Positions 8,769 to 18,724 are shown, counted from the first letter of the stretch. The stretch: DNA of 64,000 nucleotides from Alphaproteobacteria bacterium (GCA_028281925.1 JANQIX010000008.1:31757-95756); one strand, 5' to 3'. Program-made: numbers and translations. The notes: a model not told the origin generated them from the sequence alone.

Positions 8769-10574
8769 TTACGACCCCGCCGATTCCGCCAGCAGGTTCT
8801 TCACCACGTCGCTGGTGGACAACACGCCGATGGGAACGTTGCGGCCCTCGCGTTCCTCGACCACCACCAGGCGGTGGATGCGCCGGGCGGTCATCATGCT
8901 GACGGCGTCGGTCAGCAGGGTGTTCGCGGTGCAGGTCACCGCTCCCAGCGTCATGACGCTGCGCACCGGCATCTTCAGTGCGGTGTCCTGAGAACGGCCC
9001 TGGCGCGCCAGGATGATGTCCGTGTGCGAAACCACGCCGGTCACCTGTCCGCTCTCCAGCACGGCAACGGCGTGGATCCCGTGTTCGACCATCAGGCTCG
9101 CTGCCGTGCGCAACGTATCCTGCGGGCTGCAGGCAACGATGCGGGGCGTCATCAGGTCGCCTACGCGGGTTGTCTCGTCGATCGCCACCGCGTCCGGCAG
9201 ATCGAGCGCAGCCGCGGCACTGCCCGTGGGCACGACGTGCGGGCGGGCCGGCTCCATGATCGTATGGGTGTCGCCCTTCGGCAGCATGTCCGCGGCCGAA
9301 ACGCGCGGCGCCTCGCCCGTGCGGCCCAGGCCGAAACCGGGCGCGCCGACCAGCACGGCCATGTTGCCGTGCGGATGCTGGTTGTCGTGCATCAGCTGGT
9401 GCGCCAGCGGAATCTCGTCGTATTTGAACGACCGGGAGAGGCAGGCATCGATCTTGCCTTCCAGCACCATGTCGTTGAAGGCGATGGACTGGTCGCCGTT
9501 GGCGAAGTGGGAGCCCTGGATCCGCTTCTGACGCATCCAGACATAGCGCAGGTCGACCGTGGCGTTATAGCCGCTGGTGCCGGCGCAGATGACCACCATT
9601 CCGCCGGTGTCGCAGACGAACATCGAGGTCGGCACAGTAGCCTCGCCCGGATGCTCGAAGACGATGCGGGGGCTCTTCTTCTCGCCCAGAATGTCCCAGA
9701 TGGCGGCGCCGAACGAGCGTACGCCCTTCAGCCAGCGGGCATAGCCGGCCGTGTCCTTCCAGTGTGGCAGCATCCCCCAGTGGTCGAAGTTGCGGCGATT
9801 GATGCAGCCTTTGGCGCCCAGGCCCATGCAATAGGGGATCTTGTCGTCGTCGGAGATGATGGCGATCGGGATTGCGCCTTTGGCCTTGGCAATCTGGATG
9901 GCCATGGAGCCGAGGCCGCCCGCGCCACCCCAGATCAGCGCCACGTCGCCTTCTCGCACCGTGTGCTCATCCCAGCCCATCAGCATGCGGTAGGCGGTGG
10001 CGCCGACCAGCACATAGGCCGCCGCCTCTTCCCAAGTCATGTGCTTGGGCTTCGGCATGCACTGCTGGGCCTGCACTTTGGTGAACTGGGCGAAACTGCC
10101 GAAGTTGGTCTCGTAGCCCCAGATCCGGTAGGTCGGCGAATACATCGGGTCGACGCCCGCATTGACCATCGGGCAGTTGCGGTCCCACATGCCGCAATGG
10201 ACGACGACCTCGTCACCCACCTTCACGTTGGTCACGTCCTTGCCGACCTTGTAGACGATGCCGGAGGCATCCGACCCGCCGATGTGGTATTCCTCCGGCT
10301 CTCCCGCCTTGTTCCGCGCCTTGATGACATTGACCGGGATGCCCAGCCCTGCCCAGACGTTGTTGTAGTTGACGCCGGCGGCCATGACATAGACCAGCGC
10401 CTCGTCATCGGCGATGTCGGGAACCGGCACCACCTCGGACTTCAGGCTGTCGTTGGGTTCGCCGAAACGCTCTTCACGCGCCAGGAACGCGTGCATCTTG
10501 GGCGGCACGACCCCGAGGGGCGGCGCTTCTCCCACGTCGTAAAGATCGCGGGCGACGGCGTCGGTCATGGACAT
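8769..10574 (-). CDS. ccr: Crotonyl-CoA carboxylase/reductase fused to two CBS domains
   Basis: Residues 1 to about 430 are a normal crotonyl-CoA carboxylase/reductase, which reductively carboxylates crotonyl-CoA to ethylmalonyl-CoA with NADPH and CO2. Visible features are [12 protein letters not shown], the [10 protein letters not shown] zinc-less MDR fold, [12 protein letters not shown], the nucleotide-binding [20 protein letters not shown] and GSHFANGDQ. The family is usually about 430-450 residues. Here a linker (about 430-462) leads into two CBS motifs: [27 protein letters not shown] (about 472-523) and [27 protein letters not shown] (about 536-595). CBS pairs commonly sense adenine nucleotides or CoA/SAM-type ligands, so allosteric control is an inference. 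AAGGGAG precedes the ATG. Last gene of the EMC operon, 23 bp after meaB. Confidence 0.93.
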   Translation of the reverse strand: MSMTDAVARDLYDVGEAPPLGVVPPKMHAFLAREERFGEPNDSLKSEVVPVPDIADDEALVYVMAAGVNYNNVWAGLGIPVNVIKARNKAGEPEEYHIGGSDASGIVYKVGKDVTNVKVGDEVVVHCGMWDRNCPMVNAGVDPMYSPTYRIWGYETNFGSFAQFTKVQAQQCMPKPKHMTWEEAAAYVLVGATAYRMLMGWDEHTVREGDVALIWGGAGGLGSMAIQIAKAKGAIPIAIISDDDKIPYCMGLGAKGCINRRNFDHWGMLPHWKDTAGYARWLKGVRSFGAAIWDILGEKKSPRIVFEHPGEATVPTSMFVCDTGGMVVICAGTSGYNATVDLRYVWMRQKRIQGSHFANGDQSIAFNDMVLEGKIDACLSRSFKYDEIPLAHQLMHDNQHPHGNMAVLVGAPGFGLGRTGEAPRVSAADMLPKGDTHTIMEPARPHVVPTGSAAAALDLPDAVAIDETTRVGDLMTPRIVACSPQDTLRTAASLMVEHGIHAVAVLESGQVTGVVSHTDIILARQGRSQDTALKMPVRSVMTLGAVTCTANTLLTDAVSMMTARRIHRLVVVEEREGRNVPIGVLSTSDVVKNLLAESAGS

Positions 10575-10597
10575 GTCAGTTCTCCCTTCGGGCTTTC

Positions 10598-11587
10598 CTA
10601 TCGAGGCGCAACCGCGCCCAGCGTTCTGCCAAATCGGTCCAGTTGCTCAAAAGCTGCGGCGGGGTCTTCCTCGACCGCGGTCCGCACGGCTTTCTCCCCA
10701 CCCAATCGAACAATGCCGTGGCGGCCGAATTCCTGATCCAGGCGTTTCAACACCCAGTTTGCGGCGAAGCCCTGCCGCTTCGGGCCCAGCGTGCTGCGGT
10801 CGGCAAGCCAGGTGCGGTGGCCCGACAGCCGATCCGCCAGATCGTCGATCCCGGTCTGCGCCGCAGCACTGGTGGCGACAATCGGCGGGACCCAGACCTC
10901 GTCATCCCCGGTACCGACGGCAATGCTCAGATCGGCCACCGTCTTTTCCCAGGCGATCCCCAGATCGGCCTTGTTGACCACCAGCACGTCCGGCACCTCC
11001 ATGATACCGGCCTTCAGGAACTGGATGGTGTCGCCCGATTGGGGCTGCAGCACGAAGCAGGTGGTGTCGCAGAAGCTGGCGATGTCGATCTCGCGCTGGC
11101 CGACGCCCACGGTCTCGATCAGCACGATGTCGAACGCTGCCAGCATGACCACGCTCATCGGCCAGACTTCCGCGCTCAGCCCGCCGTAGTCGCCGCGGTT
11201 GGCGAGCGAGCGGATGAACACGCGCGGGTCGTCGATCCCGGCCAGCATGCGCAGCCGGTCGCCCAACAGCGCGCCGCCAGTGATCGGGCTGGACGGGTCC
11301 ACGGCCAGCACGCCGACGGTCAGCCCGCGGCCCAGCCAGAGCCGGATCAGGGCGGCCGACAGCGTCGACTTGCCGACGCCGGGCGGCCCCGTCATGCCGA
11401 TGATGTGGCCCTCGCTCAACAGTCGATCGTGCGACAGCGCCGACAAGAGCCGCGCAGCCCGCCGATGCATGTCCGGTCGGCGGTCGTCGATCCAGTTCAG
11501 CCCTGTCGCCACCGCCGCGCGGTCGCCCGCGGCGGTGGCCGCCGCCAAGTCGGCGATATCGGGCTCCACCATGCCTTGATGGGTCAC
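10598..11587 (-). CDS. meaB: Methylmalonyl/ethylmalonyl-CoA mutase-associated GTPase MeaB
   Basis: A 329-residue G3E-type GTPase of the MeaB/ArgK family, which gates loading and protects B12-dependent acyl-CoA mutases. The P-loop is GPPGVGKST (residues 67-75). DPSSP, a metal-sensing [13 protein letters not shown] switch region and the NKAD base-recognition motif follow. The start is GTG at 11587, whose GTGA overlaps the ecm stop codon, so the GTPase is translationally coupled to its client mutase. The last third differs from some homologues (no long dimerisation arm is obvious), but length is normal. Confidence 0.93.
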   Translation of the reverse strand: MTHQGMVEPDIADLAAATAAGDRAAVATGLNWIDDRRPDMHRRAARLLSALSHDRLLSEGHIIGMTGPPGVGKSTLSAALIRLWLGRGLTVGVLAVDPSSPITGGALLGDRLRMLAGIDDPRVFIRSLANRGDYGGLSAEVWPMSVVMLAAFDIVLIETVGVGQREIDIASFCDTTCFVLQPQSGDTIQFLKAGIMEVPDVLVVNKADLGIAWEKTVADLSIAVGTGDDEVWVPPIVATSAAAQTGIDDLADRLSGHRTWLADRSTLGPKRQGFAANWVLKRLDQEFGRHGIVRLGGEKAVRTAVEEDPAAAFEQLDRFGRTLGAVAPR

Positions 11588-13629
11588 GCCGCCTCCTCAT
11601 AGGGGCCAAGCCCGTTGGCATCGCGGATGATGTCCACCAGTTCCGCCATGATACGGTTCAGGTCCATGTCTTTCGGCGTATAGACCGCTGCGATCCCGGA
11701 CGCTCTCAAGGCTGTGGCGTCATCGTCGGGGATAATGCCGCCGATGATGACCGGCACCTTGGTGAGGCCGAGCCTGTCGAGTTCGGCGCGGATCTCTTCC
11801 ACCAGTTCGGTGTGGCTGCCGGAGAGCACGGAGAGGCCGATCAGATGCACGCCTTCCTCCAACGCGGCGGTGGCGAGCTGGCGGGGCGTCAGACGGATGC
11901 CTTCATAGACCACCTCGAAGCCGGCATCGCGGGCCTTCACGGCCACCTGTTCGGCACCGTTGCTGTGGCCGTCCAGACCAGGCTTGCCGATCAGAAGCCG
12001 TAGCGGCCGGCCCAGACTGTCTCCGGTCTCACGCGTGCGGTCGCGCAAGGCCTCGACCTTGGCGCTGTCCGTCCGCGTCGTGATCGCACCGTCGATGCCA
12101 GTGGGCGCGCGGTATTCACCGAACACCGCGCGCAACGCGCCGGCCCACTCGCCGGTCGTCACGCCGGCATGGGCGCAGGCGATGGAGGCTGGCATGACGT
12201 TGGCGCCGCTCTGCGCCGCTTCGGTCAGCGCCTCCAAAGCCTGCTTGACGGCTCCCGGGTCGCGCTTGGCCCGGAAGGATTCCAGCCGGTCGATCTGTTC
12301 GCGCTCCGCGGTCGGATCGACCTTCATGATGCCGCCGTCGGTGCCCTGGGTCAGCGGCGAGTCCGCCGTTTCGGTATAGCAGTTCACGCCGACGATCTTC
12401 AGATCGCCGCTTTCGATCGCCCGCATGCGGGTGGTCTGGCTGCCCACCAGCTCGCGTTTCACATAGCCGCTTTCGATCGCCCGGATCATGCCGCCATGTT
12501 CGGCCACGCGGGCCATCTCGGCCTCCGCGCCGGCAACCAGCGAGGCGACCTTTGCAGCGACGGCGGGCGAGCCGTCCAAGAGATCGCCGTATTCCAAGAG
12601 GTCCGTTTCGAACGCCATGACCTGCTGGATGCGCAGCGACCACTGCTGATCCCAAGGGCGCGGCAGGCCCAGCGCCTCGTTCCAGGCGGGAAGCTGGATT
12701 GCGCGAGCGCGGGCCGTTTTGGACAGGACGACGCCCAGCATCTCCAGCACGATGCGCTGCACGTTGTTCTCGGCCTGGCTTTCGGTCAGGCCCAGTGAGT
12801 TGACCTGGACGCCATAGCGGAAGCGCCTGAGCTTTGCGTCTTCCACGCCGTAGCGTTCATGGGCGATGCGGTCCCAAAGCTCCACGAAGCCACGCATCTT
12901 GCAGCATTCTTCGATGAAGCGGATGCCGGCATTGACGAAGAACGAAATGCGGCCGACCACGTCGGAGAATTCGTCTGCCGCGATCTCACCGGAGTCGCGG
13001 ATCGCATCCAGCACGGTGATCCCGGTCGACAGCGCATAGGCCATCTCCTGCACCGGCGTGGCCCCGGCCTCCTGCAGGTGATAGCTGCAGACATTGGTCG
13101 GGTTCCATTTCGGCACATGCTTCACCGTGTAGGTGATGACGTCCGTCGTTAGCTTCACCGAGGGCTGCGGCGGGAAGATGTAAGTGCCGCGCGACAGGTA
13201 TTCCTTGATGATGTCGTTCTGCACGGTGCCCTGCAGGGCCCGCGTATCGGCCCCCTGGCGCTCAGCCACGGCGATATAGAGGGCCATCAGCCAGGGCGCT
13301 GTGGCATTGATGGTCATCGAGGTGTTCATCCGCTCCAGCGGGATGCCCTCGAACAGGGTCTCCATGTCTTCGATGGAACAGATGGGCACGCCCACCTTGC
13401 CGACTTCGCCGCGCGCCAGCGGGTGGTCGGCGTCATAGCCGGTCTGTGTGGGCAGGTCGAAGGCAACCGACAGGCCGGTCTGCCCCTTGGCGAGGTTGGT
13501 ACGGTAGAGTTGGTTCGACGCCTTGGCCGAGGAATGTCCCGAATAGGTGCGGATCAGCCAGGGCCTGTCACGTTTGACCTGGGTGTTCTTTTCCAAAGTG
13601 TCCATCACATCCAATCCAATCGATTGCAA
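11584..13629 (-). CDS. ecm: Ethylmalonyl-CoA mutase (B12-dependent)
   Basis: A 681-residue single-chain mutase converting ethylmalonyl-CoA to methylsuccinyl-CoA. The N-terminal TIM barrel has YSGHSSAKASNQLYR, FDLPTQTGYDADHP and RMNTSMTINATAPW. The C-terminal cobalamin domain carries D553-G-H555-S-N-G558 in KPGLDGHSNGAE and the later VIIGGIIPDDD. A mutase this short, next to ccr and mcd, favours Ecm over methylmalonyl-CoA mutase. The listed start is TTG 13629, two bases after the mch gene ends; ATG 13605 (MDTLEKN) is equally possible since neither has a strong ribosome site. It overlaps meaB by four bases. Confidence 0.92.
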   Translation of the reverse strand: MQSIGLDVMDTLEKNTQVKRDRPWLIRTYSGHSSAKASNQLYRTNLAKGQTGLSVAFDLPTQTGYDADHPLARGEVGKVGVPICSIEDMETLFEGIPLERMNTSMTINATAPWLMALYIAVAERQGADTRALQGTVQNDIIKEYLSRGTYIFPPQPSVKLTTDVITYTVKHVPKWNPTNVCSYHLQEAGATPVQEMAYALSTGITVLDAIRDSGEIAADEFSDVVGRISFFVNAGIRFIEECCKMRGFVELWDRIAHERYGVEDAKLRRFRYGVQVNSLGLTESQAENNVQRIVLEMLGVVLSKTARARAIQLPAWNEALGLPRPWDQQWSLRIQQVMAFETDLLEYGDLLDGSPAVAAKVASLVAGAEAEMARVAEHGGMIRAIESGYVKRELVGSQTTRMRAIESGDLKIVGVNCYTETADSPLTQGTDGGIMKVDPTAEREQIDRLESFRAKRDPGAVKQALEALTEAAQSGANVMPASIACAHAGVTTGEWAGALRAVFGEYRAPTGIDGAITTRTDSAKVEALRDRTRETGDSLGRPLRLLIGKPGLDGHSNGAEQVAVKARDAGFEVVYEGIRLTPRQLATAALEEGVHLIGLSVLSGSHTELVEEIRAELDRLGLTKVPVIIGGIIPDDDATALRASGIAAVYTPKDMDLNRIMAELVDIIRDANGLGPYEEAA

Positions 13630-13630
13630 A

Positions 13631-14839
13631 TCAGTGAGGGCGGCGCTTGATCACAACGCGCCGCTCGATCTCGAAGATCTTCGCGGGGATCTTTTCTTTG
13701 CCGAGTTTCTTCTTGCTGTTTTCCTTGATGAACAGATCGGCGCCATGGGTATCGAGAGCCGCGCCCGCCGACATGCCCTTCACGCCGATCAGCTGGAAGG
13801 TGACGATGCCCGTCGTCTCGCCCAAGGGGCCCGGCGTCGGCTGCGTCTCCAGCACACGCGAAATCGCAGCGACCGTGTCGCCCGACACCGCCGGCTGCGT
13901 ATGGTAGCCCTCGGTGAACCCAAGCTCCCACACGGCATTCTCGGTGGCGTCGCGGCTGGCGCATCCTTCCAGCCAGGCGAACACGAGGCCGCCATAGACG
14001 ATCGGCTCTCCGCTCATCTTGCCGCTGAGCGCGCCGGAGAAGATTCGGTCGAAATGCAGCGGGTGGCTGTTGCCGATCTTGTAGGTCTGACCGATGTGCT
14101 CGTCGGTGATGGTGCGGCCATTGGCGTGCACGATGATATCGCCGGCTGCGAAATTCTCGAAATACGTATCGGAACCGGTGAGGTCCGCCGGGTAGGGTCC
14201 CTGCGGCAGGGGTATCTCCGCCACGGCGTCGGGATCCCAGGGGAACTCGATGCCGGGGGCTTCCGGGTCGTCGAGCGGCGTCTTCACGGGTGGCGTGCCG
14301 GGGGGCCGGTGCCCGACCATGATCTTGCGGCGATACTGCAGGACGACCGCGCCGTCCTGGTTCACGCCCACGGTCTGCAGCGTGACGATACCGGGGCTGT
14401 CCGGCCCCCGATCCTGTCGGTCTTCAACACGCGTGAAAGCCCGAAGCGTCTCGCTGGCATAGACCGGACGCAGGAACTGAACATCGTAATAGCCGAGATT
14501 GGCGATCGCCCGTTCGCTATTGTTCTGGACACCCAGCGAGAGGATGGCATTGAACACCATCTGCGGGCTGACCGGAATGTCGCGAAACCCATGCTCGTGG
14601 GCATAGATCTCGTTCAGATACAGGGGGTTGGCCTGCATGAACACGCGCGCGAACGCGGTCATGCCCGAGCGCAGAAACGTCATGCCGCGCGGGTGGGCGT
14701 AGACATGCCCCGGCTCCAGATCGTCGAGAAAGCGGCCATACCGGGGCCGGCGGACGCGGCCGAGATTGATGTCCTGGCCCGGTGCCAGCTCGGCCTGAGG
14801 CGGCACCGGGATGGCCGCAGTTTTCGTCGGCTGATCCAT
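13631..14839 (-). CDS. mch: Mesaconyl-CoA (beta-methylmalyl-CoA) hydratase
   Basis: A 402-residue double MaoC-like hotdog protein that hydrates mesaconyl-C1-CoA to beta-methylmalyl-CoA in the EMC pathway. The first hotdog holds YAHPRGMTFLRSGMTAF and VSPQMVFNAILSLGVQNNS. The second holds GRTITDEHIGQTYKIGNSHPLHFD, with the hydratase-type Asp/His pattern, and PIVYGGLVFAWL. The ATG at 14839 is preceded by GGGAGG; a longer frame upstream overlaps the mcd 3' end and is unlikely. It sits 17 bp after mcd and two bases before ecm in one minus-strand operon. Confidence 0.92.
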   Translation of the reverse strand: MDQPTKTAAIPVPPQAELAPGQDINLGRVRRPRYGRFLDDLEPGHVYAHPRGMTFLRSGMTAFARVFMQANPLYLNEIYAHEHGFRDIPVSPQMVFNAILSLGVQNNSERAIANLGYYDVQFLRPVYASETLRAFTRVEDRQDRGPDSPGIVTLQTVGVNQDGAVVLQYRRKIMVGHRPPGTPPVKTPLDDPEAPGIEFPWDPDAVAEIPLPQGPYPADLTGSDTYFENFAAGDIIVHANGRTITDEHIGQTYKIGNSHPLHFDRIFSGALSGKMSGEPIVYGGLVFAWLEGCASRDATENAVWELGFTEGYHTQPAVSGDTVAAISRVLETQPTPGPLGETTGIVTFQLIGVKGMSAGAALDTHGADLFIKENSKKKLGKEKIPAKIFEIERRVVIKRRPH

Positions 14840-14856
14840 ATCGGCGGTTCCTCCCG

Positions 14857-16575
14857 TCAGCGGCGGCCCAACAGGCCGCGCGCGATCACCTGAGCCTGGA
14901 TCTCCGCTGCACCCTCGAAGATGTTGAGGATGCGGGCATCGCACAGCACGCGGCTGATCGGGTATTCCATGGCATAGCCGTTGCCGCCGTGGATCTGCAG
15001 CGCCGCGTCGGCGTTGGCGAAGGCCACGCGGGCGCCCAACAGCTTGGCCATGCCCGCTTCGATGTCGCAGCGCTCGTCACTGTCCTTGGCGCGGGCGGAG
15101 AAGTAGCTGAGCTGGCGCGCGATCATGGTCTCCACCGCCATCCAGGCGATCTTGCCGTAGACGCGGGGGAACTCGAAGATCGGCCGGCCGAACTGGATGC
15201 GCTCTTTGGCATAGCGCAGCCCCAGCTCCAGCGCGCTTTCCGCCACGCCGACGGCGCGCGCCGCCGTCTGGATGCGCGCACTCTCGAAGGTTTCCATCAG
15301 CTGGTAGAAGCCGCGGCCTTCCTGGTCGCCCAACAGGCTGGTAGCCGGAATGACGAAATCGTCGAAGCCGATTTCGTATTCCTTCATCCCGCGATAGCCG
15401 AGCACCGGGATCTCGCCGCCGGTCATGCCCGGGGCCGGGAAGGGATCGGCATCGGTGCCGCGCGGCTTTTCCACCAGGAACATGGACAGGCCGCGATGGC
15501 CCGGTTCGTCCGGGTTGGTGCGCGCCATCAGCGTCATCAGATCGCTGCGCACGGCATGCGTGATCCAGGTCTTGTTGCCGGTCACCCGGTAGACGTCGCC
15601 GTCGCGCACGGCACGGGTGCGCAAGCTGGCCAAGTCGGATCCCGTGTTGGGTTCGGTGAACACGGCCGTGGGCAGGATCTCACCGGAGGCGATCTTGGGC
15701 AGATAATGGGTCTTCTGTTCGTCCCGCCCGCCAAGCCGGATCAGCTCCGCCGCGATCTCGGAGCGCGTGCCGAGAGAGCCCACGCCAATATAGCCGCGGC
15801 TCAACTCTTCGGTGACGACGCACATGGCCGTCTTGCCCATGCCGAAGCCGCCCCAGTCTTCCGGCACGGTCAGGCCGAACACGCCGAGTTCCGCCATTTG
15901 GGCGATGACAGCATCGGGCACCAGCTCGTCCTTCAGGTGCCATTCGTGTGCTGCGGGCAGCACCTGCTCCGCCACGAAGCGGCGGAATTGGTCGCGCACC
16001 ATCTCCAGGCTTTCGTCTTCCAGCCCGGAGGCGCCAAAGGCGCCGGTGTCCAGCCCGGCGGCCACCAGCTCCGCGGTCCGCCGGCGGACGGCATCCGTAT
16101 TGCCGGCGCGCATCACCAGTGCGACCGGTTCTCGCGAGAATGGGGCCAGTGCGTCTTCGCCCAGGCCGAAGTCCCGTGGCCGGACGATCTCCACCTGGCT
16201 CAAGGGGATGCCGCCGATCAGCTGCGCCATGTACTCGCCGAAGGCAGCCTGCAGGATCAGCGCCTCCAGCTCCCCGAAATGGCCGTGCTCGGTCAGCCGG
16301 TCGGCCCAGCCGACCAGCTCTCGCAAGCCCGCCACATAGGTGGCGTACCAGGCATAGCCGTGGGCCGACGATTGCCGTTGATCCATGGCCGCCGCGTCGA
16401 TGCGGCCGTCGCGGGTGACGTCCTTCGCCACGGCATCGCGGATGCGGTCCAGAAGCTGCTCACAGGCCGGCAGGCAGGCTCGGCATGCGTCGACGGGATC
16501 GGCGATGCTGACCTCGTGGGCCGCCGCCTCTTCGATATCGGCAACTGCGCTGGGCACGGGCTTGTCGTCTCCCAA
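14857..16575 (-). CDS. mcd: (2S)-Methylsuccinyl-CoA dehydrogenase
   Basis: A 572-residue acyl-CoA dehydrogenase with the extra N-terminal domain (about 1-165) typical of methylsuccinyl-CoA dehydrogenase. The ACAD part shows LGVFGLTVPEDWGGFGMG, FTEPNTGSDLASLRT (FAD/substrate loop), GNKTWITHA, SFESARIQTAARAVG-like ETFESARIQT, and the C-terminal IHGGNGYAMEYPISRVLCDA. It oxidises methylsuccinyl-CoA to mesaconyl-CoA, passing electrons to ETF. No ATG is in frame near the N-terminus. The start is TTG 16575, six bases after AGGGG (16582-16586), with a stop just upstream. First gene of the EMC operon. Confidence 0.92.
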   Translation of the reverse strand: MGDDKPVPSAVADIEEAAAHEVSIADPVDACRACLPACEQLLDRIRDAVAKDVTRDGRIDAAAMDQRQSSAHGYAWYATYVAGLRELVGWADRLTEHGHFGELEALILQAAFGEYMAQLIGGIPLSQVEIVRPRDFGLGEDALAPFSREPVALVMRAGNTDAVRRRTAELVAAGLDTGAFGASGLEDESLEMVRDQFRRFVAEQVLPAAHEWHLKDELVPDAVIAQMAELGVFGLTVPEDWGGFGMGKTAMCVVTEELSRGYIGVGSLGTRSEIAAELIRLGGRDEQKTHYLPKIASGEILPTAVFTEPNTGSDLASLRTRAVRDGDVYRVTGNKTWITHAVRSDLMTLMARTNPDEPGHRGLSMFLVEKPRGTDADPFPAPGMTGGEIPVLGYRGMKEYEIGFDDFVIPATSLLGDQEGRGFYQLMETFESARIQTAARAVGVAESALELGLRYAKERIQFGRPIFEFPRVYGKIAWMAVETMIARQLSYFSARAKDSDERCDIEAGMAKLLGARVAFANADAALQIHGGNGYAMEYPISRVLCDARILNIFEGAAEIQAQVIARGLLGRR

Positions 16576-16990
16576 AATCTACCCCTGCATGCACGGCGGC
16601 GAGCCGGCATGAGGAGGCGGGGGACGCAGAAATTACAATACGGCAATTGGATCATATTTGGAAGGATCAAGTCAGAATCATGAATCTCCGTTCCTTCGTA
16701 ATCGCTGCGATCGCGAAGGATGAATTCAATCTGTGTAAAACTCGAAACTGTTGAGCGACAATGACTTGTGGAAACACGAAGAGTAACGGAATATTAAGTT
16801 TTGTTGCTTTGGAGGCGGATTAGGTATTCGAAAAGGTCAGGCTGTTTTGTGGCAATGCCGGATGGCGGAATACACCAGCCTTTGCTTTCGGTCTCTCCAA
16901 TCCAGCCGCGCGTGGCTGGTGGGGGCACAGGGGATCGGGGGCAGCGTGCCGCATCGTTTGGGCCCACCTTGGTCAGTCCAGACCCCAGTT
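16576..16990 (-). promoter_or_regulatory. Leader/promoter region of the EMC operon
   Basis: This 415-bp gap between the mcd start and the end of the RTX gene is much more AT-rich than its surroundings, especially 16630-16810. It must contain the promoter of the five-gene EMC operon. I see no convincing -35/-10 pair. The clearest signal in it is the palindrome at 16692-16720, listed separately. The part near 16860-16990 shows nothing recognisable. Confidence 0.55.
16692..16720. promoter_or_regulatory. 29-bp imperfect palindrome upstream of mcd
   Basis: The arms TCCTTCG and CGAAGGA pair, followed inward by two mismatched bases and then ATCGC and GCGAT around a single central T. Only two positions per arm differ from perfect symmetry. 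It lies about 117 bp before the mcd start in AT-rich DNA. A dimeric regulator of the EMC operon could bind here; this is inference from symmetry and position. Confidence 0.5.
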
Positions 16991-18007
16991 CTAGAGTATC
17001 ATCACGCCATCGGTGAAGATCAGCCGTTCGATCCCCACTAGCGTGTCGTAGCCTTCATTGCCGCTCAACGCCTGCACAGCGAAGGAGCCACCCAGGTCGA
17101 CCACCTGATAATGGGCCTGCGGCAGCAGGAAGACGGCGGAATCGGTGCCGGCACCGCCGAACAGGCCGTCGTTGCCGCCCCCACCGAGCAGCAGGTCGTT
17201 GCCGTCATTGCCGAGCAGCGTGTCCCGGCCGGCTTCGCCGTTCAGGTGGTCGTCGCCATGGCCGCCGGACAATCTGTCCTTGCCGCGACCACCGAGCAGC
17301 CTGTCGTCGTGCGAACCACCCTCGATGGTGTCGTCGCCTCTGCCGCCCTCGATGTAATCCTCACCATGGCCGCCATCGAGGGTGTCCATGCCGAGACCGC
17401 CGTAGAGGAAGTCGTCGCCGTCGTACCCATCGATGACATCGTGGCCGCGCTCTCCATAGATCTCATCGCTGCCCTTGTCGCCGAAGACCGTGTCGTCGCC
17501 CCGGCCCGCGTAGATGGTGTCGTGGTGCACGCTGCCCTGGATCTGGTCGTCACCGTCGCCAGCATCGACCAGTGGTGCAGCGATCGGGATGCCACCGGTC
17601 GATGGGCTGTCGATGTCGACGACGTCGTCGCCCAAGGACAATCGCTCGATGAGCGCTTCGCCGCCCTGGTAGAACGCGTTGTAGACGTCAAGCGGATCGA
17701 AGTCGTCGACATAGGACGCCAGCACCGCATCCACGGTGTCCGGGTTCTCGTCGTCGATGAGGTCCGTAATCTGGGTCAGGCGTAACACGGCCACGAGGGA
17801 GCCGAAGATCGGCTCGCCGAGCGCGTTCAGAACGATGTCCTCACCCAGGAATACGGTATAGGTGCCGTCGATGTTCAGATGCGCCCAGCCGTTGACCCCC
17901 TCCATCAGGGCATCGGCCGCGATCTCAATGAACGGCGCCGTCGGGTCGACGACCAGTTGCCACGGTGCGAGACCGAAGCTGCCTTCGAAATAGTTCACGG
18001 TTGCCAT
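16991..18007 (-). CDS. RTX-type calcium-binding secreted protein
   Basis: A 338-residue acidic protein. The N-terminal 140 residues are not recognised. Residues about 153-297 are some 16 glycine/aspartate nonapeptides of the GGxGxDxLx type (for example GGHGEDYIE, GGRGDDTIE, GNDGNDLLL), which fold as a calcium-binding parallel beta-roll. The C-terminus ends in GIERLIFTDGVMIL, a hydrophobic tail typical of type I secretion signals. There is no Sec signal peptide, in keeping with type I export. No secretion ABC/MFP genes adjoin it. The activity of the N-terminal part is unknown. Confidence 0.9.
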   Translation of the reverse strand: MATVNYFEGSFGLAPWQLVVDPTAPFIEIAADALMEGVNGWAHLNIDGTYTVFLGEDIVLNALGEPIFGSLVAVLRLTQITDLIDDENPDTVDAVLASYVDDFDPLDVYNAFYQGGEALIERLSLGDDVVDIDSPSTGGIPIAAPLVDAGDGDDQIQGSVHHDTIYAGRGDDTVFGDKGSDEIYGERGHDVIDGYDGDDFLYGGLGMDTLDGGHGEDYIEGGRGDDTIEGGSHDDRLLGGRGKDRLSGGHGDDHLNGEAGRDTLLGNDGNDLLLGGGGNDGLFGGAGTDSAVFLLPQAHYQVVDLGGSFAVQALSGNEGYDTLVGIERLIFTDGVMIL

Positions 18008-18724
18008 CGGGGTCCCTCTTTGGCTCGGGTTCGATCACCGCATCGCTGTTGAAGGCCCTCCATCGTGGTCCTGATGTCTCGGTGATGCAGTGACTGTCGT
18101 CACGTGCCTGGTCTCAATGGGCGCCATCGCGATCCGTAAGATGACGGCCTGCGCGGCTCAGTGGCCCGACCCCATGGTGCAGCCGATGCGATGGCCCAAC
18201 CGAAATCGACAGCCACGGCAGGAGAGCTGCGCGTGCTCGCCAACATCCCGCTGCTACTGCTTGTGGTCGGCGCCTACAACGTGCTCGCCGGCTTCACGGT
18301 CACCATCACCGGCGCCCGCCGCGATCTGGGCATGGTGCGGTAGCGTAGGGGGCCGCCGCACCAAACAGCGGATCTTCCGCACGCCGTGCGCTCACGCCTC
18401 TGGTTCCGAGCCCGTCCCGCAAGTTACGAGGATACAGTCGCAATTCCGGCAGCTGACCACCCAATCGCGGTCAGTCGGCGTTCTGCGGGTCATGACCCGA
18501 TGCGGACAGTCGCATCTCCGCGAGCGGTAGCCGGTTCTTGCCTAAGGCGGAACTGAGGCATTCCACATACCGCGTCACAAACGGGAAGGAGAACTGACAT
18601 TGGTGAGACCTTGGGCTACTTCCCTTTGCCCGATAGACCCGTGGGTTAGAGCCCGGCGGCAAGTACTGCTACTGGACCAACAAGTGTAACCAGCATCGCC
18701 TTCTGACAGTTTCTCCGGGAATTC
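18008..18724. other. 717-bp intergenic stretch, mostly featureless
   Basis: Between the RTX gene and the AraC-type regulator I find only one possible small gene (18191-18343). The rest, including 18350-18720, has short frames on both strands with no recognisable protein, no clear hairpin with a T-run and no RNA gene I can identify. The promoter of the RTX gene should lie at its left end. Confidence 0.4.
18191..18343 (+). CDS. Possible small membrane peptide or gene fragment
   Basis: A 50-residue frame from ATG 18191 has one strongly hydrophobic segment (LLLLVVGAYNVLAGF) after a polar start, then a basic end. The start resembles the first membrane helix of larger membrane proteins, so it may be the surviving N-terminus of a decayed gene. 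No clear ribosome site precedes it. It may not be expressed at all. Confidence 0.28.
   Translation: MAQPKSTATAGELRVLANIPLLLLVVGAYNVLAGFTVTITGARRDLGMVR

Noticed and set aside
8664..10736. A 690-codon open frame on the plus strand opposite ccr
   Set aside because: It is the antisense shadow of a GC-rich gene: His/Arg/Asp-rich, no motif, and it ends inside a real gene. The ccr frame carries clear family motifs.
11584..13629. Methylmalonyl-CoA mutase as the identity of this gene
   Set aside because: The single-chain length and the placement with ccr, mcd and mesaconyl-CoA hydratase fit ethylmalonyl-CoA mutase better.
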